DNA of 7,321 bases from Deltaproteobacteria bacterium UBA4427 (GTDB lineage Bacteria > Myxococcota_A > UBA9160 > UBA4427): assembly GCA_002390675.1 (NCBI GenBank), contig DGPZ01000021.1:2288-9608 (forward strand). The letters run 5' to 3'. Below, in pieces: positions 1-7,289 of the stretch (position 1 is the stretch's first letter; each line of letters begins with the position of its first letter). The position numbers and the translations under genes were made by a program. Under the pieces are notes generated by a model. The model was not told where the DNA came from and searched no databases. It saw only the letters and a program-made list of their open reading frames with translations.

Positions 1-2
1 CC

Positions 3-74
3 GCCTTTCAGACAGCCGTTTCATCCTTGGACCGCGACATCTCGCGATGGCGCCGCGACGAGCGTTTGCACTAG
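3..74 (+). CDS. Possible 3' end of an upstream gene (partial)
   Basis: Reading from base 3, 23 sense codons run into a TAG at 72-74. The peptide starts AFQTAVSSLDRDISRW and is a plausible charged, helical C-terminus. In this frame 17 of 23 third positions are G or C, as in the genes downstream; the other two + frames are less GC-rich at third positions, run past the start of the next gene or stop right at it. If real, the gap to the next start is only 32 bases, which would suggest an operon. The fragment is too short to name a family, and it could be non-coding sequence that is open by chance. Confidence 0.33.
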   Translation, partial: AFQTAVSSLDRDISRWRRDERLH

Positions 75-97
75 GCTCGAACCTATCACGAGCGAAT

Positions 98-102
98 GGG
101 GA
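98..102 (+). promoter_or_regulatory. Ribosome-binding site of the first RND exporter
   Basis: GGGGA sits 4 bases before the ATG at 107. The spacing is short and the match to the Shine-Dalgarno consensus is partial, but it is the only purine-rich stretch near the start. A TGA at 104-106 is in frame and directly abuts the ATG, so no upstream start is possible. Confidence 0.45.
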
Positions 103-106
103 ATGA

Positions 107-2635
107 ATGAACCAAGCGGACGAAACTTCCAAGGGCGCCATCGAGACCCTTAATAGGGCCTTTGGATTGATTGCGGGGGCTTGCTTCACGTTTCGTTGGG
201 CGGTACTTGCCGCTTCGCTTCTGCTCGCGGGCCTTTCTTTTGAAGTGGCGAGCCAGATCGAAGGTGACGCGAGCTACGAACACTATTTTCATCCGGGGGA
301 TACGAGATATCAGGCGTACGAGACCTACCGCGAGGATTTTGGGTCTGATGAGGTCTCCTATGTCGGGTACGAGGTCAAAGGGCTCGAACATGGCCCTTGG
401 AACGTGGAGGCGATGGCGGCACTTGTCTCGCTGACGGAGGCGATCGAGGACGAGGTCCCCTTTATCTACGAAGTGACGAGCCTCGCCAATGCCGAGCTCA
501 CGGTCGGCACCGAGGACGGAATCGAGATCAGCAAGATCGTCGACGACTGGCCGCTCAGCCAGGCGGAGCTGCTCGAACGTCGAGAGGCCTATCTACGGAA
601 ACCGATGCTAGTCGGCGGCATCATCAACGAAGAGGCGGATTTCGGTGCGCTCATCCTTGAGATGGATCGGTCGAGCACGGACCCGCCCGAGGAGATCCTG
701 GCCCCACCCGAACAGCGTCCTTTCCCCGAAGACCCGACGAATATGGAGAATCTGTATCCGCAGGTCACGGAAGCAAAGATCGCGGAGATTCTCGCTCGAC
801 CGGAATACGCGGCCTATCAGTTCTACCACTCCGGCGACGTACCGATAAACGCCTACTACAACCGCATTCTCTTCGTCGAGCCCTTCGTCTTGCTCGGCGT
901 GGCGATCCTGATCATCGCCGTGATTCTCGCCGTCACGTTTCGTTCGCTGATCGCCGTTCTGGCTCCGATCGCAGTCATTGTTCTGAGTCTGCTCGCGACC
1001 GTGGCCATCATGGCGGCGCTTGGCTTCAAGATCGGAATGGGGTTCGGGTCGACGCCGACCTTGCTCACGGCGATCGGTGTCGCGCACTCTGTGCACATAC
1101 TCTCCGAGTTTCGTTCTCGATTCTCGCTCGGGCGCGACCGCCGCCGGGCGCTCGTCGAGACGATGAACCTCGTGGGGGTTCCCTGCCTACTCACGAGCCT
1201 GACGACCGCGGTCGGCTTCGCATCAATGTCCTTCGGACCGATCCGTACCCTCGCCGAGGGCGGGGTTATCAACTCGATCGGCGTCCTGATGGCGTACGTA
1301 TTCTCGATGACGCTTTTGATGTCGCTGCTCTCGATCGACTGGCTCTGGGCATGGCGGAAACTGCGCGGGATCGAGCCCAAAGTTTCGGCGGTTTCGAGCG
1401 CACCGTCGTCCTCCTCCGCAGGCGTCGTAGATTCACGTGCGAAGGGCGGCGACTGGATGCGTTCCGCGCTCGACCGGATCACGCAGATGAACATCGATCA
1501 TCGCGGGACCTTGCTCACCATCTTCAGCGTATTCCTCGTCGTGTTCGGAATCGGCGCCACGCGCGTCGAGGTCGACTCGAATTACTTAAAAGACTTTTGG
1601 AAGAGCTCCTGGATCTACAAAACCACAGTCAAGGTCGACAGCGAGATGGGTGGCACGACGAACGTCGTCTACCTATTCGACGCAGGGGAGGACGACGGGA
1701 TCAAGAACCCGGAAGTCCTTCGCGAGATCGATCGCATCCAGCAATTGGCCAACGCCGAGGATTGGCTGGTCACGAAGACCTACTCGATCGTCGATATCGT
1801 GAAGGATCTCAATCAATCCTTTCACGAGGACGACCCAGCCTACTACGCGATTCCGGAGACACGGCAGGCCGTCGCTCAATATCTGCTGCTTTATGAGTCC
1901 TCGGGCGGCGAGGAAGCTGAGGAGTACGTGACCTCCGACTACCGAAGGGCGAATCTGGAACTCCGGCTTAAGATGGACGCGACGGCCTCGATGCAGCGCT
2001 TGGTCGCCGGCCTGGACGCGGATCTCGAAGCGGTCCCGCCGCAAAACTCAACCGTGTCGCTGACCGGAATCGGTGCACTCTGGCTGGTTCTGATGGATTA
2101 CATCGTGACGAGCCAGGTCCAGGGATTGACGATCGCTTTCGCGATCATCACGCTCGTCATGATCGGGATCTTCCGCTCCTTCAAGATCGGCTTGATTTCC
2201 ATGGTTCCCAATCTGGCGCCGATCTTCCTGGCTCTCGGTGCGATGGGCTGGTTCGGGATCTCCCTCGATTACACGAAGGCCGGGCTTGCGGCGATTGTGC
2301 TTGGAATCTCCGTCGATGACACGATTCATTTGATGACGCGGTTTCATCATGAGTTCGGGAAGAGTCGCAATTACGAGCGTGCGCTTCGTGCGTCGTTAGG
2401 CGACGTGGGTCGCGCGCTCTTGATTACTTCAATCGCGCTTGTTTTTGGATTCTGCGCACTGATCTTTTCCGAGATGCGAAACCAGGCGTTCTACGGGATC
2501 TTGCTATCGAGCTCGCTTGTCGCGGCGCTGGTGGCGGATTTCTTCTTCATGCCGGCGCTGGTCCTCAAGTTCAAGCCCTTTGGTCCGGAAGGGGTGGGCG
2601 CGGAAATCGACTCCTCGGGCGAAGCGCTTTCCTAG
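107..2635 (+). CDS. RND-superfamily exporter, MMPL/Patched-like (COG1033-type)
   Basis: This is an 842-residue inner-membrane transporter with the duplicated RND plan. TM1 lies at about residues 31-47, followed by a large periplasmic loop (48-258) and TM2-TM6 (about 259-415). A Ser/Ala-rich cytoplasmic linker (about 424-450) leads to TM7 (467-485), a second periplasmic loop (486-671) and TM8-TM12 (672-818). TM10 carries the family signature GISVDDTIHLMTRF with D737 and D738, the expected proton-relay acids. The equivalent TM4 motif reads TAIGVAHSVHILSEF, so A326-H327 replace the acidic pair. The length is typical of this adaptor-independent RND group and clearly shorter than AcrB-type pumps (about 1030-1050). 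By family, substrates are probably lipids or other hydrophobic envelope molecules driven by proton motive force; the actual substrate cannot be read from sequence. The start is fixed by an in-frame TGA immediately upstream. It lies 180 bases before the adaptor gene, so co-transcription with the tripartite pump is uncertain. Confidence 0.93.
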   Translation: MNQADETSKGAIETLNRAFGLIAGACFTFRWAVLAASLLLAGLSFEVASQIEGDASYEHYFHPGDTRYQAYETYREDFGSDEVSYVGYEVKGLEHGPWNVEAMAALVSLTEAIEDEVPFIYEVTSLANAELTVGTEDGIEISKIVDDWPLSQAELLERREAYLRKPMLVGGIINEEADFGALILEMDRSSTDPPEEILAPPEQRPFPEDPTNMENLYPQVTEAKIAEILARPEYAAYQFYHSGDVPINAYYNRILFVEPFVLLGVAILIIAVILAVTFRSLIAVLAPIAVIVLSLLATVAIMAALGFKIGMGFGSTPTLLTAIGVAHSVHILSEFRSRFSLGRDRRRALVETMNLVGVPCLLTSLTTAVGFASMSFGPIRTLAEGGVINSIGVLMAYVFSMTLLMSLLSIDWLWAWRKLRGIEPKVSAVSSAPSSSSAGVVDSRAKGGDWMRSALDRITQMNIDHRGTLLTIFSVFLVVFGIGATRVEVDSNYLKDFWKSSWIYKTTVKVDSEMGGTTNVVYLFDAGEDDGIKNPEVLREIDRIQQLANAEDWLVTKTYSIVDIVKDLNQSFHEDDPAYYAIPETRQAVAQYLLLYESSGGEEAEEYVTSDYRRANLELRLKMDATASMQRLVAGLDADLEAVPPQNSTVSLTGIGALWLVLMDYIVTSQVQGLTIAFAIITLVMIGIFRSFKIGLISMVPNLAPIFLALGAMGWFGISLDYTKAGLAAIVLGISVDDTIHLMTRFHHEFGKSRNYERALRASLGDVGRALLITSIALVFGFCALIFSEMRNQAFYGILLSSSLVAALVADFFFMPALVLKFKPFGPEGVGAEIDSSGEALS

Positions 2636-2815
2636 GCCGTTATGGACTCGATCGTACTTCGGTTGAGTACCGGTTGGATGTGTCAAACCCTAAAGCGAAT
2701 CAATTGGCTGTATCACGTGTTCCCCAGACGCTCACCGTCACACTAGACTTGTCGACAATTGATCGTTCGCTCTGCACTTTCCCTTCCTAGTTAAGCACGG
2801 AATAGCCTGCCCTTT
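2636..2815. other. Intergenic gap between exporter and adaptor
   Basis: These 180 bases hold no supported gene and look AT-richer than the flanking coding DNA. A weak hairpin, GTACT (2654-2658) with AGTAC (2666-2670), begins 18 bases after the exporter stop; it has no T-tract and is not a good intrinsic terminator. CGGTTG occurs at 2660-2665 and again at 2671-2676, 11 bases apart. A CACGTG palindrome lies at 2714-2719 and a longer one at 2749-2758. No pair of -35 and -10 hexamers with acceptable spacing stands out. A promoter for the adaptor-pump pair would be expected here, but the sequence does not show where. Confidence 0.6.
2749..2758. promoter_or_regulatory. Candidate operator palindrome TTGTCGACAA
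   Basis: TTGTCGACAA is a perfect 10-base palindrome lying 57 bases before the adaptor ATG. It overlaps CAATTGAT (2756-2763), which is the inverted copy of ATCAATTG at 2699-2706. Efflux operons are often controlled by TetR- or MarR-type repressors that bind short palindromes upstream, so this position makes sense for an operator. No regulator gene is present in the window, and palindromes of this length can arise by chance, so confidence is low. Confidence 0.25.
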
Positions 2816-4060
2816 ATGACGCAATCTATGTCGCCTTTTATGTCTCCCTCGATCTGCTCATCGCGCGGTCCTCAGCTACCCCTCGCTGGATCGTCACGTG
2901 CCCGACTAAAGCGACCGCTCCTATTGAGTACGACCGCCGCTCTCGCGCTTGCCCTCACCCTCGCTCTAGGCTGCTCGGACGGCCAGGCCGTTGCTCCGGA
3001 GATGAAGCTGCCCCTCGTGTCGGCGATGCCCGTCACGATCGAGGACCTTGAGGATCGCGTCACTGCTGTCGGAGAACTCGTTGCGCCCCAGCACGCGGAG
3101 CTGAGCGCCGAGGTCGATGGTCGGGTCACAGAGTTGATGCTAGTCGAGGGGCAGTCGGTCACGGCGGGTGATCCGCTCCTCGAGCTCGATCCCGCAAAAC
3201 GACGACTCGAACTCGCTGCCGCGCGCGCCCACGTTTCTGAGGCGGCTGCGAGTGTAGAGAACGTTCGCCGTCAGGTTTCAAGGCAGCGAGAACTACAGGC
3301 ACGAAATATTTCTTCCCAATCGGCCCTCGACGATTCGGAAACCGAGCTCCGCCTAGCACATGCCAAACTCGCCGCGGCGAAGGCGGATCTCGGGGTGGAA
3401 TCACGCGCGCTCGAGGAAGCCACGGTCCGGGCTACCTTTGACGGAATGGTGGTCCGGCGCATGGTCAGCCTTGGGGAGTATGTGCAGGTGGGGCGCTCGC
3501 TCGTCGAGATCGTCTCGCTCAATCCGATCGAAGTCGAGTTTCGTGTCGCCGAGATCGATTCGAGTTTCGTTCGACTGGGTCAGGAAGTCGCGGTTCACGT
3601 CGCTCCCTATCCCGACCGAAGCTTCGGCGCCAAGGTCACCGTCATCTCGCCCACGATCGATCCCAATACGCGCACCCTGCGTGTGAAAGCGGTCGTCGAC
3701 AATGCCGAAGGCCTGCTGAGACCGGGGCTCTTCGCGAGAGCCGATCTAGGCCTAAGCGTGCACGAGGGGGTCGCTGTCGTTCCTTCTTCCGCGGTTCTCC
3801 AGCGCGTGGACGGATCGGTGGTCTTCGTTCTCGACGGCACGAACCGTGCCACTCGGCGCGTCGTCCAGTTGGGGAGCTTCCAAGAAGGGCGCGTGGAGGT
3901 CACGAAAGGATTACAGGCGGGTGACCGTGTTCTCGTCCGCGGGCATGCGGACTTATTGGATGGCCAGCAGGTACGTCTCTATGTTCCTGACGATGTCGCT
4001 GAGGACGTCGAGGAGGGCAATACCGCAGCGTCCGCCGCTCACTTGGACTCGCTGCTTTGA
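2816..4060 (+). CDS. RND periplasmic adaptor (membrane fusion) lipoprotein, HlyD/AcrA class
   Basis: This 414-residue adaptor links an inner-membrane RND pump to an outer-membrane channel. A basic segment (RARLKRP, 28-34) and a hydrophobic stretch (35-52) end in LALGC with C53 as the likely lipidated cysteine; the lipobox is acceptable but not ideal. Next come the first half of the barrel-sandwich (lipoyl) domain (about 92-124, AEVDGRVTELMLVEGQSV), a helical hairpin (about 125-200), the second lipoyl half (about 203-233, VRATFDGMVVRRMVSLGEYV), a beta-barrel (about 236-312, with SPTIDPNTRTLRV) and the membrane-proximal domain (about 316-390). Near the hairpin tip, R156, L160 and S166/S167 resemble the RLS motif that TolC-docking adaptors use, though one residue shorter than in AcrA if S166 is the match. 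The tail (391-402) is acidic. An in-frame TAA at 2792-2794 limits the start; ATGs at 2816, 2828 and 2840 are all possible and none has a clear ribosome-binding site. The stop overlaps the pump gene's start. Confidence 0.95.
   Translation: MTQSMSPFMSPSICSSRGPQLPLAGSSRARLKRPLLLSTTAALALALTLALGCSDGQAVAPEMKLPLVSAMPVTIEDLEDRVTAVGELVAPQHAELSAEVDGRVTELMLVEGQSVTAGDPLLELDPAKRRLELAAARAHVSEAAASVENVRRQVSRQRELQARNISSQSALDDSETELRLAHAKLAAAKADLGVESRALEEATVRATFDGMVVRRMVSLGEYVQVGRSLVEIVSLNPIEVEFRVAEIDSSFVRLGQEVAVHVAPYPDRSFGAKVTVISPTIDPNTRTLRVKAVVDNAEGLLRPGLFARADLGLSVHEGVAVVPSSAVLQRVDGSVVFVLDGTNRATRRVVQLGSFQEGRVEVTKGLQAGDRVLVRGHADLLDGQQVRLYVPDDVAEDVEEGNTAASAAHLDSLL
4057..4060 (+). promoter_or_regulatory. TTGA start/stop overlap joining adaptor and pump
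   Basis: Bases 4057-4059 are a TTG start codon for the pump and 4058-4060 are the TGA stop of the adaptor, so the genes overlap by four bases. In the pump frame the nearest upstream stop is TGA at 4000-4002, and no ATG, GTG or TTG occurs between it and 4057. The next ATG (4102) would remove the conserved N-terminal LSDLSIERPVL segment. There is no good Shine-Dalgarno sequence just upstream, which fits re-initiation by ribosomes finishing the adaptor. That mechanism is an inference. Confidence 0.75.
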
Positions 4061-7000
4061 CCCTCTCTGACCTCTCTATCGAGCGACCTGTACTCACCTG
4101 GATGATGATGGTCGCGATCGGCGTCTTCGGACTCCTCGGGTATAACCGACTCGGCGTCGATCAATTTCCGAAAATGGAATTCCCCGTGGTGAGCGTCGAT
4201 GCTGCCCTCGACGGGGCCTCGCCGGAGGGCGTCGAAGAGGATGTGACCGATGTCCTAGAGGAACGCTTCACCACGATTTCCGGTGTCCGCACGATTCGCT
4301 CTTCGTCTTTTCAGGGCGCCGCTCGGATCGAAATCGAATTCGTGCTGGGGACGGATGTAGATGTCGCTGTGCAGGACGTACGCGACGAAGTCGCCCAGGC
4401 GATGGAAACGCTTCCGAAGGAGATTCAAACCCCCTCGGTCACGCGCAGCAATTCGAGCGGCAGGCCCGTCCTGTATGCACCGTTCTTCTCCGACCTAACC
4501 CTCGTGCAGCTCTCGGAATATGTCGAGCGCGTGGTCAAGCCACAGATCGATACGATTCCTGGCGTGGCCGGCGCCGAGGTCTTCGGCAAGCGCGACCGAA
4601 ACATCCGCATGTGGGTCGACAGCCAAGAGCTTAGGTCCCGCGGTCTCGCCGCGAGCGACTTGATCCGCGCCCTGAAGCGCGAGCATGTCGATCTACCCGC
4701 CGGATTCATCGAGGGACCGAACGTCGAGTGGACGGTCAAGACCGACGCCGAGTTCAAGTCGATCGCCGAACTCGAAGGGATGGTTGTTTCCTACGAAGGC
4801 GACGCTCCGATTTTTCTTCGCGACGTCGCCCGCGTAGAAGACGGCTCCGAAGATATTCGGAGCATGGTCCATTTCCACGGGAAGAACTCAGTTGCGATCG
4901 GGATCATCAAACAGTCGGATGCCAACACCGTCGCTGTGGCCAATGAAGCCTTTCGCCGACTGGAATTGATTCGCGAGCGCTTGCCTAAGGGAATCGAGCT
5001 CGCCGACCGGGAGGACTACATCGACTTTTCGTCGCCCATCGTCGAGTCCGTCGAGGAATCCCAATTCGCGCTGCTCTTCGGCGGCTTCCTGGCCGTGTTT
5101 GTTGTCTTCATCTTTCTGCGGCGCGTTCGTCCGACCCTGATCATCGCACTCGCGATCCCGCTCTCCCTCGTCAGCACCTTCGGCCTGATCTGGGTCGCGG
5201 ACTACACGCTCAATACGATGACTCTGCTCGGCCTAACCCTCGCCATTGGCGTTGTGATCGACGACGCCATCATCGTCCTCGAGAACATCGAACGTCACCG
5301 CGAAGGCGGCAAGCCCGCCCGCCAAGCGGCTCAGGACGGGACACGAGAAATCACGTTTGCCGCGACCGCCGCCACGTTCTCCGTCGCAGCCGTGTTCATC
5401 CCGACGATCTTTGCGGAAGGCATCGTCGGCGCGTTCCTCTCCGAGTTCGGTATGACCGTCGCGGGCTCGGTCATCCTCTCGCTCTTCGTCGCTCTCACCC
5501 TGACTCCCATGCTGGCCGCACGCATGCCCCCGCCGAAACCCCAGAAGCCCGGAGGCTTTTACGAGAGGCTCGAAACGGTCTTTCATTCCCTTGAAGAGCA
5601 CTATCGTCGAATCCTCGAATGGTCCATCGGGTCCCGTCGCGCGCGAACGCTCACCCTCGTGGCGGCGGTCGCTAGTTTGCTGCTCGCAGGCATCAGCAGC
5701 CGATTCATCGGCACTGAGTTCTTCCCCCCTTCGGACGGCGGCATCGTCTTCGTTATGTACGAGATGCCCTCGGGCTCGAGTCTCGAATATACGAAGCAAT
5801 TTCTCGAGTTCAACGAAGGCGTGATGGGATCCTTCCCCGAGACGCGTGGAATGTTTTCAAGCTTGGGGGTCACGAGTTCTGCCGGTATCGGACGACCCAA
5901 CTCCGGTAATATCATGGTGACTCTGGGCTCGCCTCGCGACCGGGATCGCTCGAGCTTCGAAATCATTCGCGAAGCCAGACGCTCCCTTTCGAAGATCCCG
6001 GGGCAGAAGGTCCAGGTAATGGACCCCTTCTCGTCCATGAACTCGTCGAATGCCCAGTTTGAGGCCGTTATTCGCGGCAACATTCCCTTAGTGGAGCTGG
6101 ACAACCTCGCGAGTCAGGTCGTCGCGGAACTCGAAGGCGTGGAAGGCTTCGTCGATCTCGATACGACCCTCGATCTCGGACAGCCCGAACTGCGTGTGAT
6201 CCCCGATCGCGAGAAGGCGGCAGGGCTCGGCGTCGATGCCGCAGCAATCTCAGAAACGATCCAGGCCATGGTCGGAGGAGTCGACGTCGGCGTTTTTAAG
6301 GAGGACGGCGGTCGCTACGACATTCGGATGAAGCTTGAAACGAAGGACAGTCGCTCCCCCGCCGTGATAGGCGATTTGTACGCGCGGTCTCGAACCGGTG
6401 AAGTGTTCGAGTTACGCAACCTTGTTCGCATCGAGACTGGGGCGGCCGCTTCGCAAATCTCACGCACTGATCGACAGCGCAGCGTGACGATTCGCGCGAA
6501 CCTCGATGGGCTTCCCCTGGCAGAGGCGATGACCCTCGCTACGCAGGCTGCCTCGCGTGTGTTGCCCCCGGGAATGCGACTTGAGCCCACCGGTGACGCC
6601 GAATCCATGATCGAGAGCTTCTCTCAATTCGGCCTCATGCTAGGCCTCGCTATCCTCGCCATTTATATGGTGCTGGCCGCACAGTTCGAAAGCTTCATGA
6701 TGCCGCTAGCCGTAATGCTCGCACTGCCATTCGCGACCGTTGGCGCCTTCGCGGGGCTGCTCATTTGCAACGCCTTGGGGATGGGCGGCATGACCTTCAA
6801 TCTTTTCAGCATGATTGGCATTATCCTGCTCGTCGGTCTCGTTACGAAGAATTCGATCTTGCTCGTCGACTACGCCAATCAGCTGAGAGAAGAAGGCCTC
6901 GATAAAGTCGAAGCGATGCGCCGAGCCGCGCCCGTGCGTATGCGGCCCGTGTTGATGACCGCCTTCTCCATGATCTTCGGCGTTCTTCCCGCGGCAATTG

Positions 7001-7191
7001 GACTCGGTCCGGGCTCCGAGACTCGCGCTCCCATGGCCGTGGCGACCGCCGCCGGCATGTTCTCGTCCATGGTGCTCACGCTGTTGATCGTGCCGGTCTT
7101 CTACCTGGCCCTCGACGACCTCTCCGAGTGGAGCCACCGAACTTGGCGTCGACTTCGGGGCGCGAACGTGGCGGTCGAAGAAGGGCGTTAG
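4057..7191 (+). CDS. AcrB-type RND efflux pump, HAE-1 family permease
   Basis: This 1044-residue protein has the usual length and plan of a hydrophobe/amphiphile efflux pump. TM1 is at about 11-29, followed by the first periplasmic porter/docking region (30-335), TM2-TM6 (about 336-487), an amphipathic connecting helix (about 500-528), TM7 (532-549), the second periplasmic region (about 555-855) and TM8-TM12 (about 857-1017). The N-terminus LSDLSIERPVL matches the family. The proton-relay residues are all present: D402 and D403 in TM4 (VIDDAIIVLENIERH), K931 in TM10 (GLVTKNSILLVDYA), and R961 and T968 at the start of TM11 (RMRPVLMT), corresponding to D407, D408, K940, R971 and T978 of AcrB. 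The double Asp followed by AIIVLEN favours HAE-1 over the heavy-metal (CusA-like) branch. It should work as a trimer, taking substrates from periplasm or outer leaflet and passing them through the adaptor encoded just upstream to a TolC-like channel encoded elsewhere. Substrates (drugs, detergents, lipids or natural products) cannot be read from the sequence. Confidence 0.97.
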   Translation: MTLSDLSIERPVLTWMMMVAIGVFGLLGYNRLGVDQFPKMEFPVVSVDAALDGASPEGVEEDVTDVLEERFTTISGVRTIRSSSFQGAARIEIEFVLGTDVDVAVQDVRDEVAQAMETLPKEIQTPSVTRSNSSGRPVLYAPFFSDLTLVQLSEYVERVVKPQIDTIPGVAGAEVFGKRDRNIRMWVDSQELRSRGLAASDLIRALKREHVDLPAGFIEGPNVEWTVKTDAEFKSIAELEGMVVSYEGDAPIFLRDVARVEDGSEDIRSMVHFHGKNSVAIGIIKQSDANTVAVANEAFRRLELIRERLPKGIELADREDYIDFSSPIVESVEESQFALLFGGFLAVFVVFIFLRRVRPTLIIALAIPLSLVSTFGLIWVADYTLNTMTLLGLTLAIGVVIDDAIIVLENIERHREGGKPARQAAQDGTREITFAATAATFSVAAVFIPTIFAEGIVGAFLSEFGMTVAGSVILSLFVALTLTPMLAARMPPPKPQKPGGFYERLETVFHSLEEHYRRILEWSIGSRRARTLTLVAAVASLLLAGISSRFIGTEFFPPSDGGIVFVMYEMPSGSSLEYTKQFLEFNEGVMGSFPETRGMFSSLGVTSSAGIGRPNSGNIMVTLGSPRDRDRSSFEIIREARRSLSKIPGQKVQVMDPFSSMNSSNAQFEAVIRGNIPLVELDNLASQVVAELEGVEGFVDLDTTLDLGQPELRVIPDREKAAGLGVDAAAISETIQAMVGGVDVGVFKEDGGRYDIRMKLETKDSRSPAVIGDLYARSRTGEVFELRNLVRIETGAAASQISRTDRQRSVTIRANLDGLPLAEAMTLATQAASRVLPPGMRLEPTGDAESMIESFSQFGLMLGLAILAIYMVLAAQFESFMMPLAVMLALPFATVGAFAGLLICNALGMGGMTFNLFSMIGIILLVGLVTKNSILLVDYANQLREEGLDKVEAMRRAAPVRMRPVLMTAFSMIFGVLPAAIGLGPGSETRAPMAVATAAGMFSSMVLTLLIVPVFYLALDDLSEWSHRTWRRLRGANVAVEEGR

Positions 7192-7221
7192 TCCACAATG
7201 CCCCCGGACTCCCTGACTTCT

Positions 7222-7235
7222 CGCGGCGGTCCGCG
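7222..7235 (+). terminator. Short GC hairpin after the pump gene (weak terminator candidate)
   Basis: CGCGG (7222-7226) can pair with CCGCG (7231-7235) around a CGGT loop, 30 bases after the pump stop. The stem is only 5 bp and is followed by CTGACAGAAACG rather than a run of T, so it lacks the second half of an intrinsic terminator. It may still slow polymerase or protect the mRNA end. Confidence 0.2.
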
Positions 7236-7246
7236 CTGACAGAAAC

Positions 7247-7289
7247 GACGTGGGTAGTTCTAGATCACTCGCCGAGATTCATCCACGTC
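7247..7289 (+). repeat. Inverted repeat downstream of the pump gene
   Basis: GACGTGGGT (7247-7255) pairs with ATCCACGTC (7281-7289) over 9 positions, with one G-T wobble and a 25-base loop. A moderately T-rich stretch (CTTATTGTTG) follows from about 7298 but is not a clean T-tract. It could be a terminator-like structure closing the adaptor-pump unit or an operator for whatever lies beyond the window. The 130 bases after the pump stop show no other supported feature. Confidence 0.3.

Noticed and set aside
103..105. ATG at 103 as an alternative start near the first exporter
   Set aside because: It is in a different frame and reaches a stop at 151-153, so it does not encode the exporter.
2..106. 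Upstream gene ending in the TGA at 104-106, directly abutting the exporter ATG
   Set aside because: The spacing would be attractive, but third positions in this frame are much less GC-rich than in the frame ending at 74 and the peptide looks unstructured.
856..1494. 212-codon open frame on the - strand
   Set aside because: It lies wholly inside the first exporter, whose frame shows clear RND helices and motifs. The antisense peptide has no recognisable domain and is rich in Arg, Ser and Thr, as expected of a GC-rich shadow frame.
1351..1896. 181-codon open frame on the + strand
   Set aside because: It overlaps the first exporter in another frame and is extremely Arg-rich, a typical out-of-frame translation of this codon usage.
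2654..2670. Intrinsic terminator after the first exporter
   Set aside because: The GTACT/AGTAC stem is only 5 bp with mixed composition and is followed by CGGTTGG, not a T-tract.
4010..4017. GAGGAGGG as ribosome-binding site for the pump gene
   Set aside because: It matches the consensus well but ends 39 bases before the TTG start, too far for direct initiation, and it encodes Glu-Glu-Gly in the adaptor tail. No start codon in the pump frame lies at the right distance.
5233..5799. 188-codon open frame on the - strand
   Set aside because: It is antisense to the TM4-TM7 region of the AcrB-type pump. Its composition (Arg, Glu, Asp, Gly) mirrors the pump's codons and no family is recognisable.
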